From NCBI GenBank assembly GCA_038217425.1, contig JBBQPM010000014.1, forward strand, positions 1 through 61,649: a DNA stretch of 61,649 nucleotides, given 5' to 3'. This document shows, one piece after another, positions 7,967 to 19,600 of this stretch. A model generated the notes under the pieces. It was not told where the DNA came from. It ran no database searches and was given only the letters and a program-made list of their open reading frames with translations. Source of the stretch: JAIEPT01 sp038217425. GTDB lineage: Bacteria > Planctomycetota > Planctomycetia > Gemmatales > Gemmataceae. Every line of letters begins with the position of its first letter. Position 1 is the stretch's first letter. The translations under genes and the position numbers were made by a program.

Positions 7967-8448
7967 ACCTTCAGCTTGTGATTGACATGAACCTATCAGC
8001 AGAGTGGGTCGACGAACTCTTCATGCACGGCTGGCACGCCGTCCATTGGTCCACTGTGGGCGACCCGCGAGCCGATGACGCTGTAATCATGGAGTGGGCG
8101 CGCAACCACAATTATGTCGTCCTGACTCACGACCTGGATTTCGGCGCCCTGCTCGCTCAAACTCGAGGGAACGGCCCAAGCGTGCTTCAATTGCGCGGCG
8201 AAGACGTCTCCCCCGAAGAACTCGGAACTGCTGTTGTCTCCGCGTTAGTGCAGTTCAAAATGGTGCTTCTCGCGGGAGCTTTGGTTGTTGTCGATACCAA
8301 GAGAACTCGTGCGCGAGTGTTGCCGCTTTTCTGTTTCCCATCGCCGCAAAACGACCTGGACGCGCTCATAGCGCGTCCAGGACGTGCGGCCTGTGGTTAC
8401 TTGGCTCGTTCGTATTCCTCGACGACGCCCTTCTCGTCCTTCAGGTGA
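7963..8448 (+). CDS. DUF5615 PIN-like toxin with C-terminal extension
   Basis: 161 aa. The first ~115 residues match DUF5615: VIDMNLSAEWV, GDPRADDAVIMEWARNHNYVVLTHDLDFGALL and VVVDTKRTRARVLPL. Its Asp residues (IDMN, ADDA, THDLDF) correspond to the PIN-like nuclease site. Relatives usually end close to the RVLPL position. Here the frame runs on for about 45 residues through a GC hairpin (8355-8381) and into the tail of the opposite gene. That extension looks like read-through after loss of a stop rather than a domain. Partner of the DUF433 gene directly upstream. Confidence 0.85.
   Translation: MNLQLVIDMNLSAEWVDELFMHGWHAVHWSTVGDPRADDAVIMEWARNHNYVVLTHDLDFGALLAQTRGNGPSVLQLRGEDVSPEELGTAVVSALVQFKMVLLAGALVVVDTKRTRARVLPLFCFPSPQNDLDALIARPGRAACGYLARSYSSTTPFSSFR
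8355..8381. terminator. Perfect 11-bp hairpin inside toxin extension
   Basis: CCTGGACGCGC (8355-8365) and GCGCGTCCAGG (8371-8381) pair perfectly around the loop TCATA. No clear T-run follows on either strand. It lies between the conserved end of the toxin and the stop of the opposing small secreted gene at 8397, the usual place for a shared terminator. Confidence 0.55.
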
Positions 8449-8768
8449 AGGATCTTGTCGTCGAGTTTTGTAACCGTGTCGACCTTCGACTTGCTTTGGC
8501 CGCCGAAAGCCACTTCGCTGGTGAGCTTGTCGCCGACGAGTTTGTACTTGCCGTCCAGGACAGCGTCTTTGCCGTTGATGGAGAAGCGCACCAGGACTTT
8601 GTTGTCGGCGGTGAACTCCACCGAGGCGCCGGGAGGGGCGCCTACGGCCTTGGTGATCTTCCAGACGCCGATCAATTTCTTGGGCGCGATCGCCGCGCCG
8701 CCGGCGGTGAGGGAAAAGGCGACGGCGAAAACCGCGAGCCCGGCCAGCATACATTGCAACTTACGCAT
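8397..8768 (-). CDS. Small secreted lipocalin-like protein, copy 1
   Basis: 123 aa: a signal peptide (MRKLQCMLAGLAVFAVAFSLTAGG), then a beta-strand-rich mature part (KKLIGVWKITK, VEFTADNKVLVRF, DGKYKLVGDKL, DTVTKLDDKILHLKDEKG). The LxGxW start and the alternating strands resemble small calycin/lipocalin-like proteins. I believe it belongs to the Gemmata paralogous family TIGR03066, which should be confirmed. Its paralogue lies at 8899-9270. Ligand unknown. Its 3' end overlaps the extended toxin reading frame on the other strand. Confidence 0.85.
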   Translation of the reverse strand: MRKLQCMLAGLAVFAVAFSLTAGGAAIAPKKLIGVWKITKAVGAPPGASVEFTADNKVLVRFSINGKDAVLDGKYKLVGDKLTSEVAFGGQSKSKVDTVTKLDDKILHLKDEKGVVEEYERAK

Positions 8769-8846
8769 CGAACCATCTCCGTGATGAGTGTGGGAAAAGA
8801 CTCCATCAACTTCCCATGACCGAACCCGTTTGGCAACGCTTTTTCC

Positions 8847-8880
8847 TCAAAATTCCATCTGCGTTAGGTTGCGCATGCCG
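8847..8880 (-). pseudogene. Duplicated tail of the ABC permease gene
   Basis: Read on the minus strand, these bases still encode GMRNLTQMEF and a stop, against GMRNLARMEF at the real end of the permease (9349-9382). The fragment was carried along when the 502-bp unit was copied. It shows that the unit next to the permease (8881-9382) is the original arrangement. Confidence 0.85.
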
Positions 8881-8898
8881 AGGACTTGCGGTCGCCGA

Positions 8899-9270
8899 TT
8901 ACTTGGCCCGTTCGAATTCTTGAACTTTGCCCTTTTCATCCTTCAGGCGAAGGGTCTTGTCGTCGAGCTTCTGAATGGTGTCGACCTCTGACTTGGTCTG
9001 GCCGCCCAAGTTCATTTCGGTGGTGAGCTTGTCGCCGGCGACCTTGTACTTGCCTTCGAGGACGGCATCCTTGCCGTTGATGGAAAAACGCACCACGAAC
9101 TTGTTGTCGGCGGTGAACTCCACCGAGGCGCCGGGCGGGGCGCCTTCGCCCTTGGTGACCTTCCAAACGCCGACCAATTTCTTGGGCGCGATCGCCGCGC
9201 CGCCGGCGGTGAGGGAAAAGGCGACGGCGAAAACCGCGAGCCCGGCCAGCATACATTGCAACTTACGCAT
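8899..9270 (-). CDS. Small secreted lipocalin-like protein, copy 2
   Basis: 123 aa, with the same signal peptide as the protein at 8397-8768 and about three quarters of the mature residues shared (KKLVGVWKVTKGEG, FSINGKDAVLEGKYKVAGDKLTTEM). Differences concentrate after residue 85, consistent with divergence after duplication. The gene sits directly downstream of the permease on the same strand. Role unknown; probably periplasmic. Confidence 0.85.
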   Translation of the reverse strand: MRKLQCMLAGLAVFAVAFSLTAGGAAIAPKKLVGVWKVTKGEGAPPGASVEFTADNKFVVRFSINGKDAVLEGKYKVAGDKLTTEMNLGGQTKSEVDTIQKLDDKTLRLKDEKGKVQEFERAK

Positions 9271-9348
9271 CGAACCATCTCCGTGGTGAATGTGAGAAAA
9301 GACCCAACCAACTTCCCATGGCCGAACCCGTTTGGCAACGCCTTTTCC

Positions 9349-11025
9349 TCAGAATTCCATCCGTGCCAGGTTGCGCATGCCGAGCTTCAGCGGGACCATC
9401 GTGCCGAAGAGGCCGACCGCTACGCCGATCCAGCCCAGGCCCCATAACATCCACGGGACGCCTGCCTCACTCGAAAGCTGCCCCGCGAAGTACGCCAAAT
9501 GATGCGGCAGCGCCATCAGCGCGATCACCACCCCCAGGAAGAACAGCCCGAGCAGCAGGTTCATCGTGCCGCCGAAGCCGATCGCGATCTTCGACGGATC
9601 GCTCTCGCGAAAATTCGGCATCAGCGCCCCCATACCGACGCTAATGCCCGAAAGCCCGATCGCCAACACCCCCATCGTCAAGAAATGGGCGAAAATGATC
9701 GACCCCGGCATGCGCAGCATCCAGTCGCAAAAGCAGACGAACGACACATACGGCACGAAGCACGTCGCGGCCGAGAACGCGAACTTCCCCCAGACCAAAC
9801 GTTTGCGGTCCAGCGGCAGAAGCCCCAGGATCCAGAATTTTCGGCCCTCCAGACTCAGCATCGGGAAGATGAATCGGCCCGTGTAAGCACACATCAGAAA
9901 CGAGGTCGCGGTCAACGTCAGCAGGCTGATCCAGTTTTTGAAGCCCTGGTCGATGTCCTTGCGGTAGTAGTGCCGCATCGAGGAAAAGTAGAGCCCGCCC
10001 AGAACGATGAAGATGAGCACCTGCATCCACTGCGCGGGGTCGCGGCGAAAGGTGCGGAGATCCTTGAGGATGAGGACGCGCGTCTGGGCGTCGAGGAAGA
10101 ACATGAGCTTGTCGAGGACGACGTCGGTCCAGCCGAGGCGGTAGTGGCTGCGCGTGAGCGTGCCGCCGGTGATGAGCCGATCCATGCCGCGGCGGAACAG
10201 GCGTTTGCCGAGCCAGGCAGCGACCAGATAGAGAAACAGCCCCTGACTCCAGACGAGCACGAGGTAGTATCCCGCGAGCAACGGCTGTCCCGTCGCCGCC
10301 GCCTTCAGGCCTGCCGCGACCCAGTGCGGCGGCGACAACTCGCTCTGCAAACTCGTCAAATCGCTCAGAAACTTGTCGAACCACTCGCGATCGAGCGTCC
10401 GGGGCGCCATGCCGCGAAACGTCCACCACAGCGCCACGCCCAGAATACCGGCGAGCACGATTCCGAGCTGGCGCCAGTGCCGCGGGAAGAAGTTGACGAC
10501 GAGGAGACAAACGATGGCGCCGACCGAGCCCGGAATGAGCACGAAGCCGACGAAGAAGAGCGGCAGCGACAGAAAGAAGACCCAGCCCGCGCCTGGCACG
10601 AGCATGCCGTAGGCCAGCAGCATCGGGCTCCCCAGGAGCAGAAAGCCCCACGAACTGAAGGCGATCGCCCCTTGAAACTTGTACGCGAAGATCTGATCGT
10701 CCGGCGCCGGCGTGATGAGCAGGAACTGACTCTCCGGCGACGCGAAGAGTGCGCTGAAGAGAATCAGCGACGTCGAGAAAAAGAGCATCACCATGAGCAC
10801 AAGAAACAGATAGTCGAAGATCAGCAGGGGAATGCCCAGATCCAGACTGAGGCCCCAACGATGGTCCATTTCGCGAAAGGCAACGAAGCTGGCGGCAAAG
10901 AGCGTCGCCCAGATCACCAGGCAAGCGAGAAGAATGGTGGCTGCGCGGAGGAGATTCTCGACGAACAGGAGCCGAGCCGAGTTGCGCAGCATTTGCCAGC
11001 GAATTTGCTGCAGCAAACTGAACAT
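9349..11025 (-). CDS. ABC-2 type multi-span permease (putative exporter)
   Basis: 558 aa with about a dozen hydrophobic segments, many Trp/Phe and few conserved polar motifs, as in ABC-2 type export permeases. Recognisable stretches include LLRAATILLACLVIWATLFAA, the charged FLDAQTRVLILKDLRTFRRDPAQW in the middle, and the ending LGMRNLARMEF. No ABC ATPase gene is adjacent, so its nucleotide-binding partner must be encoded elsewhere. The aconitase gene upstream is on the same strand but about 100 bases away. Substrate unknown. Confidence 0.8.
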   Translation of the reverse strand: MFSLLQQIRWQMLRNSARLLFVENLLRAATILLACLVIWATLFAASFVAFREMDHRWGLSLDLGIPLLIFDYLFLVLMVMLFFSTSLILFSALFASPESQFLLITPAPDDQIFAYKFQGAIAFSSWGFLLLGSPMLLAYGMLVPGAGWVFFLSLPLFFVGFVLIPGSVGAIVCLLVVNFFPRHWRQLGIVLAGILGVALWWTFRGMAPRTLDREWFDKFLSDLTSLQSELSPPHWVAAGLKAAATGQPLLAGYYLVLVWSQGLFLYLVAAWLGKRLFRRGMDRLITGGTLTRSHYRLGWTDVVLDKLMFFLDAQTRVLILKDLRTFRRDPAQWMQVLIFIVLGGLYFSSMRHYYRKDIDQGFKNWISLLTLTATSFLMCAYTGRFIFPMLSLEGRKFWILGLLPLDRKRLVWGKFAFSAATCFVPYVSFVCFCDWMLRMPGSIIFAHFLTMGVLAIGLSGISVGMGALMPNFRESDPSKIAIGFGGTMNLLLGLFFLGVVIALMALPHHLAYFAGQLSSEAGVPWMLWGLGWIGVAVGLFGTMVPLKLGMRNLARMEF

Positions 11026-11072
11026 GACGGCTCCGCCAGATGTTAAGATAATCCGACTCTGACAGTCAGGCC

Positions 11073-11120
11073 GAATCGAGTTGCGGCGATCGACTCGAAT
11101 AGAGCCGGCCTTTCAGGCCG
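11073..11120 (-). terminator. Possible terminator after aconitase
   Basis: Just behind the aconitase stop (11128) are two short hairpins: CGGCC/GGCCG around 11106-11120, and an AATCGAGT/ACTCGAAT pair around 11074-11100. There is no T-run, so a factor-independent terminator is doubtful. Confidence 0.35.
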
Positions 11121-11127
11121 AAATCAG

Positions 11128-13824
<2,697 letters not shown>

Positions 13825-13898
13825 AGCAAGAGTCCCACCAGGAGAAGTTGAAGTGGAGACTATGATACGACCGACGCGAGTCGAAGCGAGAGCAGGTT

Positions 13899-14390
13899 CT
13901 ACGGCGCCGGCCGAAGCCGCTGCACTTCGACTTCCAGCGACGAGATCCGCGTCTGCAGATGGCCCAGCTCCACTTGCAGCTGATGGATGGTGTCCGATTG
14001 TTCGACGAGGCGTTCGTACTCGTTGGCTGCCTCTTGCACCGCTGCTTCGAGGTCGGCCGGCTGCCAGGGTTTTTTGAGAAACTTGAAGATGTGCCCCTGA
14101 TTGATGGCCGCGATGATCGAATCGAGGTCGGCGAAGCCCGTGAAGAGCATGCGGACGGCCTGCGGATGCCCGCGCCGGACCCGGCTCAGCATCTCGACGC
14201 CGGTCACCTTCGGCATCCGCTGATCGGTCATGATGATGTGGACTTCGTTCTCATGCATGAGCCGAATGCCCTCCTCGGCACTACGGGCGCGGAGGACGTG
14301 ATACTCTCGGCGCAAAAGATCATGCACCGAGTCGCAGACGTCGGCTTCGTCGTCGACCACCAGAAGCGTGTGTTTCTTCGTCGTTGCCAT
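13899..14390 (-). CDS. Single-domain response regulator with coiled-coil tail
   Basis: 163 aa. A CheY-like receiver occupies residues 1-125 with the acidic pair D13-D14, phospho-acceptor D56 (MTDQRMP), T84 (LFTGFAD) and K107 (FLKKPW). The KFLKKPW ending is typical of receivers found with RpfG/HD-GYP and hybrid kinases. Residues 128-160 form a heptad-like coiled coil (HQLQVELGHLQTRISSLEVEVQRL) in place of a DNA-binding output, suggesting a protein-interaction output. ATG 14390 is chosen over the ATG two codons upstream because AAGGAG lies 6 bases before it and directly abuts the other. No histidine kinase is nearby. Confidence 0.92.
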   Translation of the reverse strand: MATTKKHTLLVVDDEADVCDSVHDLLRREYHVLRARSAEEGIRLMHENEVHIIMTDQRMPKVTGVEMLSRVRRGHPQAVRMLFTGFADLDSIIAAINQGHIFKFLKKPWQPADLEAAVQEAANEYERLVEQSDTIHQLQVELGHLQTRISSLEVEVQRLRPAP

Positions 14391-14495
14391 GGGCATCTCC
14401 TTGGAGGGATCGTTCGAGTATACTCAATCCGGGCGAATCTGCAAAATCTAAACTTGAAACGGTGGCGAGCGCCGCCGGCTCCTTAGAATGACCCG

Positions 14496-15626
14496 ATGCC
14501 AATCTTACCCGGGCAAACCATCGGTATCGTCGGCGGCGGCCAGTTGGGGCGCATGTTCGCCATCGCCGCGCGCCGCATGGGCTATCGCGTCCACGCCTAC
14601 GATCCGACCCGCGACGCTCCCGCCGGCCAAGTCGCCGACGTCGAGGTGTGCGCTCCCTACGAAGATCTCGAGGCGGCAAAGACCTTCGCTCACGGCGTCG
14701 ACGTCGTTACCTTCGAATTCGAAAACATCCCGGCCGAGACGCTGCGGACCATCGCGTCGATCCGGCCTGTCCACCCTTCGCCCGAAGTGCTGCACGTGTG
14801 TCGGCACCGCCTGCGCGAGAAGGACTTCCTCAGTTCGCACGGCTTCCCGGTCGCGCGCTACAAGGCAGTGAAAAGCCCGAGCGAGCTGCAAGCGGCGCTC
14901 GCGGAGATCGGCACGCCGGCGATTCTCAAGTCGGCCGACTTCGGCTACGACGGCAAGGGTCAGGTTCGCATCGAGACGGGCGCCAATCTCGACGACGCCT
15001 GGACGCGCATGGGCCGGCCCGTCGGGGTGCTTGAAGCGTTCGTGCCGTTTTCCCTCGAAGTTTCCGTCATTTGCGCCCGCACGCAGTCGGGCGCCGTCAG
15101 CGTGTTCGGGCCGCTCGAGAATGCCCACGCACGCCACATTCTCGACGTCACGACCGTCCCCGCGAACGTCTCGCAGCGGGTGAGCCGGGACGCGATCGAG
15201 TTGGCGCAGGCGATCACGCAATCGCTGGAAGTGGTCGGGCTTTTGGCGGTCGAGATGTTCGTGGTCGGCGACACCGTGGTGGTCAACGAGCTGGCGCCGC
15301 GGCCGCATAACTCCGGGCACTACAGTTTCGACGCCTGCGTGACGAGTCAATTCGAGCAGCAACTTCGCGCCGTCTGCGGTCTGCCGCTTGGCGATCCGCG
15401 TCTTTTGCAACCGGCGGCCATGGCGAATCTGCTCGGCGACTTGTGGGAGGCCGGCACGCCGAACTGGGCCGCCGCCCTGGCGCATCCGGCGATCAAGCTG
15501 CATCTCTACGGCAAGCACGAGGCGCGCCCGGGCCGAAAGATGGGCCATCTCACCGCGCTCGCGGACACCGGGACCGAGGCACGTGCTCTCGTCCTCGCTG
15601 CGCGTGCGGCCCTCGTCCGTGAATGA
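14496..15626 (+). CDS. purK: N5-carboxyaminoimidazole ribonucleotide synthase
   Basis: 376 aa ATP-grasp enzyme. The N-terminal QTIGIVGGGQLGRMFAIAARRMGY, then VVTFEFENIP, KDFLSSHGFPVARYKAV, PAILKSADFGYDGKGQVRI, ELAPRPHNSGHYSFDACVTSQFEQ and the C-terminal LHLYGKHEARPGRKMGHLTAL are all PurK landmarks. It makes N5-CAIR from AIR, ATP and bicarbonate in purine synthesis. PurE, its usual neighbour, is absent here. Divergent from the response regulator; no strong ribosome-binding site is visible, but the start fits the family. Confidence 0.96.
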   Translation: MPILPGQTIGIVGGGQLGRMFAIAARRMGYRVHAYDPTRDAPAGQVADVEVCAPYEDLEAAKTFAHGVDVVTFEFENIPAETLRTIASIRPVHPSPEVLHVCRHRLREKDFLSSHGFPVARYKAVKSPSELQAALAEIGTPAILKSADFGYDGKGQVRIETGANLDDAWTRMGRPVGVLEAFVPFSLEVSVICARTQSGAVSVFGPLENAHARHILDVTTVPANVSQRVSRDAIELAQAITQSLEVVGLLAVEMFVVGDTVVVNELAPRPHNSGHYSFDACVTSQFEQQLRAVCGLPLGDPRLLQPAAMANLLGDLWEAGTPNWAAALAHPAIKLHLYGKHEARPGRKMGHLTALADTGTEARALVLAARAALVRE

Positions 15627-15683
15627 CGTTGCAGCGCCGCACCCGTACAACGATGTCCGCCCTCTTTTTCTCAGGAGCCTCTC

Positions 15684-16520
15684 ATGCGACTCATTCTGAC
15701 GCTTGGCGCGGTGTTGATCAGCACGTTCGGTCTGCGCGCCGACGGCGAGGTCAAGCCGATCCGCGCTCTGCTCGTGATCGGCGGCTGCTGTCACGACTAC
15801 GAAAAGCAGAAGGAGATCCTCACCAAGGGGATCTCGGCCCGCGTCAACGTGCAGTGGACCATCGCCTATGATCCCGACAAGGGGACGAAGCATCTCAACC
15901 CCGTCTACGGCAACGCCGACTGGGCCAAGGGCTTCGACGTCATCGTCCACGACGAATGCACCGCCGACGTGACTGATACCGCCGCCATCGACCGCATCCT
16001 CGAACCGCACCGCGCCGGCATCCCGGGGGTCGTCCTCCACTGCGGCATGCACTGCTACCGGAGCAAGGGGTTCCCGAAGGAGACGCCGTGGTTCGAGTTC
16101 ACTGGCCTGCTCACCACCGGCCATGGTCCGCAACTGCCGATCGAGATCGCCTTCGACAAGGACCATCCGATCACCAAGAATCAGGCCGACTGGAAGACCG
16201 TCAACGAGGAACTCTACAACAACACGGCCGGCAAGTTGCTGGACACCGCGAAGTCCCTGGCGCGCGGCAAGCAGATCGTGAAGCTCAAGGATGGCACGGA
16301 GCGGACGGACGACACCATCGTCGCGTGGACGAACCTGTACAAAGGCAAGACGAAGGTCTTTGCGACGACGCTGGGGCACAACAACGCGACCGTCGCCGAC
16401 GCCCGGTATCTCGATCTCGTCGCGCAGGGGCTGCTCTGGTCGGTCGGCAAACAGACGCCCGAGTATCAGAGGCCGGCGAAGCAGGTGCTGCTGAACGACA
16501 CGTCGGCGCCGCCCAAGTGA
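15684..16520 (+). CDS. Secreted ThuA-like domain protein
   Basis: 278 aa. A signal peptide (MRLILTLGAVLISTFGLRADG) precedes a ThuA-like, glutamine-amidotransferase-like fold: ALLVIGGCCHDYEKQKEIL, VIVHDECTADVTD, GIPGVVLHCGMHCYR, WFEFTGLLTTGHGPQLPIEI, DHPITK, TKVFATTLGHNNATV and ARYLDLVAQGLLWSVGK. Planctomycetes encode many secreted ThuA proteins, thought to act in carbohydrate use; the enzymatic role is not settled. AGGAG lies 5 bases before the start. Confidence 0.9.
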   Translation: MRLILTLGAVLISTFGLRADGEVKPIRALLVIGGCCHDYEKQKEILTKGISARVNVQWTIAYDPDKGTKHLNPVYGNADWAKGFDVIVHDECTADVTDTAAIDRILEPHRAGIPGVVLHCGMHCYRSKGFPKETPWFEFTGLLTTGHGPQLPIEIAFDKDHPITKNQADWKTVNEELYNNTAGKLLDTAKSLARGKQIVKLKDGTERTDDTIVAWTNLYKGKTKVFATTLGHNNATVADARYLDLVAQGLLWSVGKQTPEYQRPAKQVLLNDTSAPPK

Positions 16521-16605
16521 GGGTGTTGCGACGGCGCGGTCGATGTGGTAATTTGAAGGCGTTCGCCGCTTTTGGCGCGAAGCCGAACGCCCTTCTGAGA
16601 ATCGG

Positions 16606-19600
16606 ATGACCGCACTTCTGTCTCCAACGCCGACGCTTCCCCCCGCCGAGGCGCCGCGCGAACGTCCGTGGCTTGACACGCTCCGCTCGGAGTTGCGTCT
16701 GTTTCTCGAAGCCGTCCGCGACCGGGCGCGCCGCGAACACGATATTGCCGCGACCTTCGCCCGCCTTCATCAGCAGGCCGAAACCGAGTTTCAGACGCGC
16801 CGCACAGCGCTGGAAGGCGAAGCGCGGCAGGCCCGCGAGCAACATGAAACGCAGAAACAGGCCGCGATTCAGGCCTTGCAAGATACCCACGAGCAACTCC
16901 ATCTCCGCACCAAGACCGAGTACGAAAAGGCCCGCGAAGAGGTGCTGGGCAAATACCATGCGGGCAAGAGCGAACTCGAAGAGCAAGTCAACGACCAGCG
17001 CTGGCACGTCAACGCCCGCTTTGAAGCGGAGCGGCGCAGCGCGCAGGACCAACTCGCCCGACATCACCACGAGGCCGACACCGCCATCACCCGGCTCGAA
17101 GAGACGCGTGCCAAGGCCGCGGAGGTGCTGCGCAGCTGGCAGCTCGATCCCGACTTCGTTCCCCCCGCAGTCAGTCCCGACGTGCTCGAAGGCGACCCGT
17201 GGGCCAAGCTCGCGCGCTGCCTGGAACTCGGCAAGGAGACGCTCGAAAAGCTCCTCAAGATGCCGCAGCCGCTCGTCGTCAAGGGCAACCGTCCGTACGT
17301 CTTCATCGCCGCGTTCTGGCTCGTTTCGCTGGGCATCGGATTCTACTACCTCGAGTGGTACTGGAGCCTGGTGCAGGCGACGGTGACGATCTTGCCGCTG
17401 GGCTTCCTCTTCCGCATGTGGCTCATTGGCCGAATGGAACGCGAGGCGGAGAAGAACTGGGACGGCATCCTGCAGGCGGACATCGACGCGCGTGCGGCCC
17501 GGGGCCGCGGGCTGAAGAAAGCCGACGAAGTCTTGCAGTCCGAGCGCGCCGCGATGACCGCCGAACGCGATAAAGCCCTCGCCCGGCTCGCCGAGAAAGC
17601 CAAGAAATCCCTCGAAAAACTCCGCCAGCGCCGCGACGGCGATCTGCAAAAGCACGAAGAGGTCTTCCCCCCGCGCCTCAAACGCGAGAAGGCGGAGTTC
17701 AAGGAGAAGCTGCAGCGCTCCGCCGAGGATTTCCAGAAAAGCCTGATCGAACTCAAAGCCCGGCAAGATCGGACGCTGCTGCAGGTTTCGGAACACTTCA
17801 AGCAGACGCGCGAGGATCTCAACCGCAAACACGCCCAGGCCTGGGCGGAACTCGTCCGCGAATGGAAGGCAAGTTGCGACCGCTGCCGAACCCAGATGCG
17901 CGGCCTCACCCGGCATTTCCAGCAGGCGTTCCCCCCCTGGGAGCAGGCGAATCTGGCGACCGCGATGCCGATGGGGTTGCGTTTCGGGTCGCTCGACTTG
18001 ACGCTGGGCGCGTTGCCGAACGTGACGCCGAGCGATCCCTCGCTGGTGAAGTTGGACGGCGCCGGCCTCGAGTTTCCGGCACTGTTGTCGTTCCCCGAGA
18101 AGTCGTCGCTTCTGCTGGAGACGCAGGAAGAGGGCCGGGAGCAGGGCTTGCAGGCGCTCGAAGCGATCCTGTTGCGTGCCTGGCTGGCGCTGCCGCCGGG
18201 CCGAGCGCGCTGCACGATCATCGATCCGGTGGGCCGAGGCGAGCACTTCGCGGCCTTCATGCACCTGGCCGACCAGGACCCGGCCCTGGTGAATAGCCGC
18301 ATTTGGACCGAGGTCGGACAGATCGAGCAGCGCATGGGCGACCTCACGTCGCACATGGAAACGATTCTGCAGAAATTCTTACGCAATCAGTACGAGACGC
18401 TGGCGCAGTACAACGAGCAGGCGGGGGAGATCGCCGAGCCGTTTCGCTTCCTCGTGGTCGCGAATTTCCCGGTCAACTTCAGCCCCGACGCGGCCCAGCG
18501 CCTGCTCAGTCTCGCCTCGAGCGGGGCCCGCTGCGGCATCTACACGTTCATCCTCGCCGACACGCGCCAACCGTTGCCGCAGGGCATGCACTGGGAGGAT
18601 TTCGAGAAAGCCTGCTGCACGCTCCTGTGGCAGAACGATCACTTCGCCTGGCAGGACGAAGACTTTTCGCCTTACCCGCTGACGTTGGAATCGATGCCGT
18701 CCGACGTGCTGACGACGGCGCTCATGAAACGCATCGGCGACGCAGCGGTGGCGGCGGGCAAAGTCGAACTCCCCTTCCACGCCATTTCCCCCGCTCAATC
18801 CGAGTGGTGGAAGGAACGAACCGACGCCGGCATCTTCGTCCCCATCGGCAAAGCGGGCGCCCGTCGGCTTCAGCCCCTCTCGCTCGGGCAGGGGACGTCG
18901 CAGCACGTCCTCATCGCCGGCAAGACCGGCTCGGGCAAGTCGACGCTCTTGCACGTCATCATCATGCAGCTCGCCCTGCGTTACTCGCCCGACGAGATGG
19001 AGCTGTACCTCATCGACTTCAAGAAGGGCGTCGAGTTCAAGACGTACGCGCACAATCAACTGCCGCACGCCCGGGTCGTCGCCGTCGAAAGCGAACGCGA
19101 GTTCGGCCTGAGCGTGCTGCAGCGACTCGACCTGGAGCTGACGCGCCGCGGCGACCTGTTCCGCAAGTTCGCGGTCAACGATCTGCCGTCGTATCGCCGG
19201 CTCGCGCAAGATCGGCCGACGCTGCCGCGCGTGCTGTTGGTCGTCGATGAATTCCAGGAGTTCTTCGTCGAGGACGACAAGATCGCTCAGGAATGTGCGC
19301 TCTTGCTCGATCGCCTGGTGCGGCAGGGCCGGGCGTTCGGGGTGCATCTGCTGCTCGGTTCGCAGACGCTGGGCGGGGCATTTAGCCTGGCGCGGACGAC
19401 GATCGATCAGATGGCGGTCCGCGTGGCGCTGCAGTGTAGCGAGGCCGACGCGGGGTTGATCCTGAGCCGGGAGAATACCGAGGCGCGGTTGCTGTCCCGC
19501 CCGGGCGAGGCGATTTACAACGCGGTCAACGGCCTGCTCGAGGGGAACCAGTTCTTTCAGATCGTCTGGCTCGAGGACGGCCGGCGCGACAAACTGCTCG

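Larger units (their letters stand above)
8379..9382. repeat. Tandem duplication, two 502-bp units
   Basis: Unit 8379-8880 is repeated at 8881-9382. Each unit holds one copy of a 123-aa secreted gene, its upstream region and the last codons of the neighbouring permease gene. The signal-peptide and promoter-proximal stretch (about 8672-8775 against 9174-9277) is identical or nearly so, while the mature coding parts have diverged. Confidence 0.9.

Noticed and set aside
14505..16679. 724-codon antisense frame across purK and the ThuA-like gene
   Set aside because: Shadow of two recognised genes; no motif or signal of its own.
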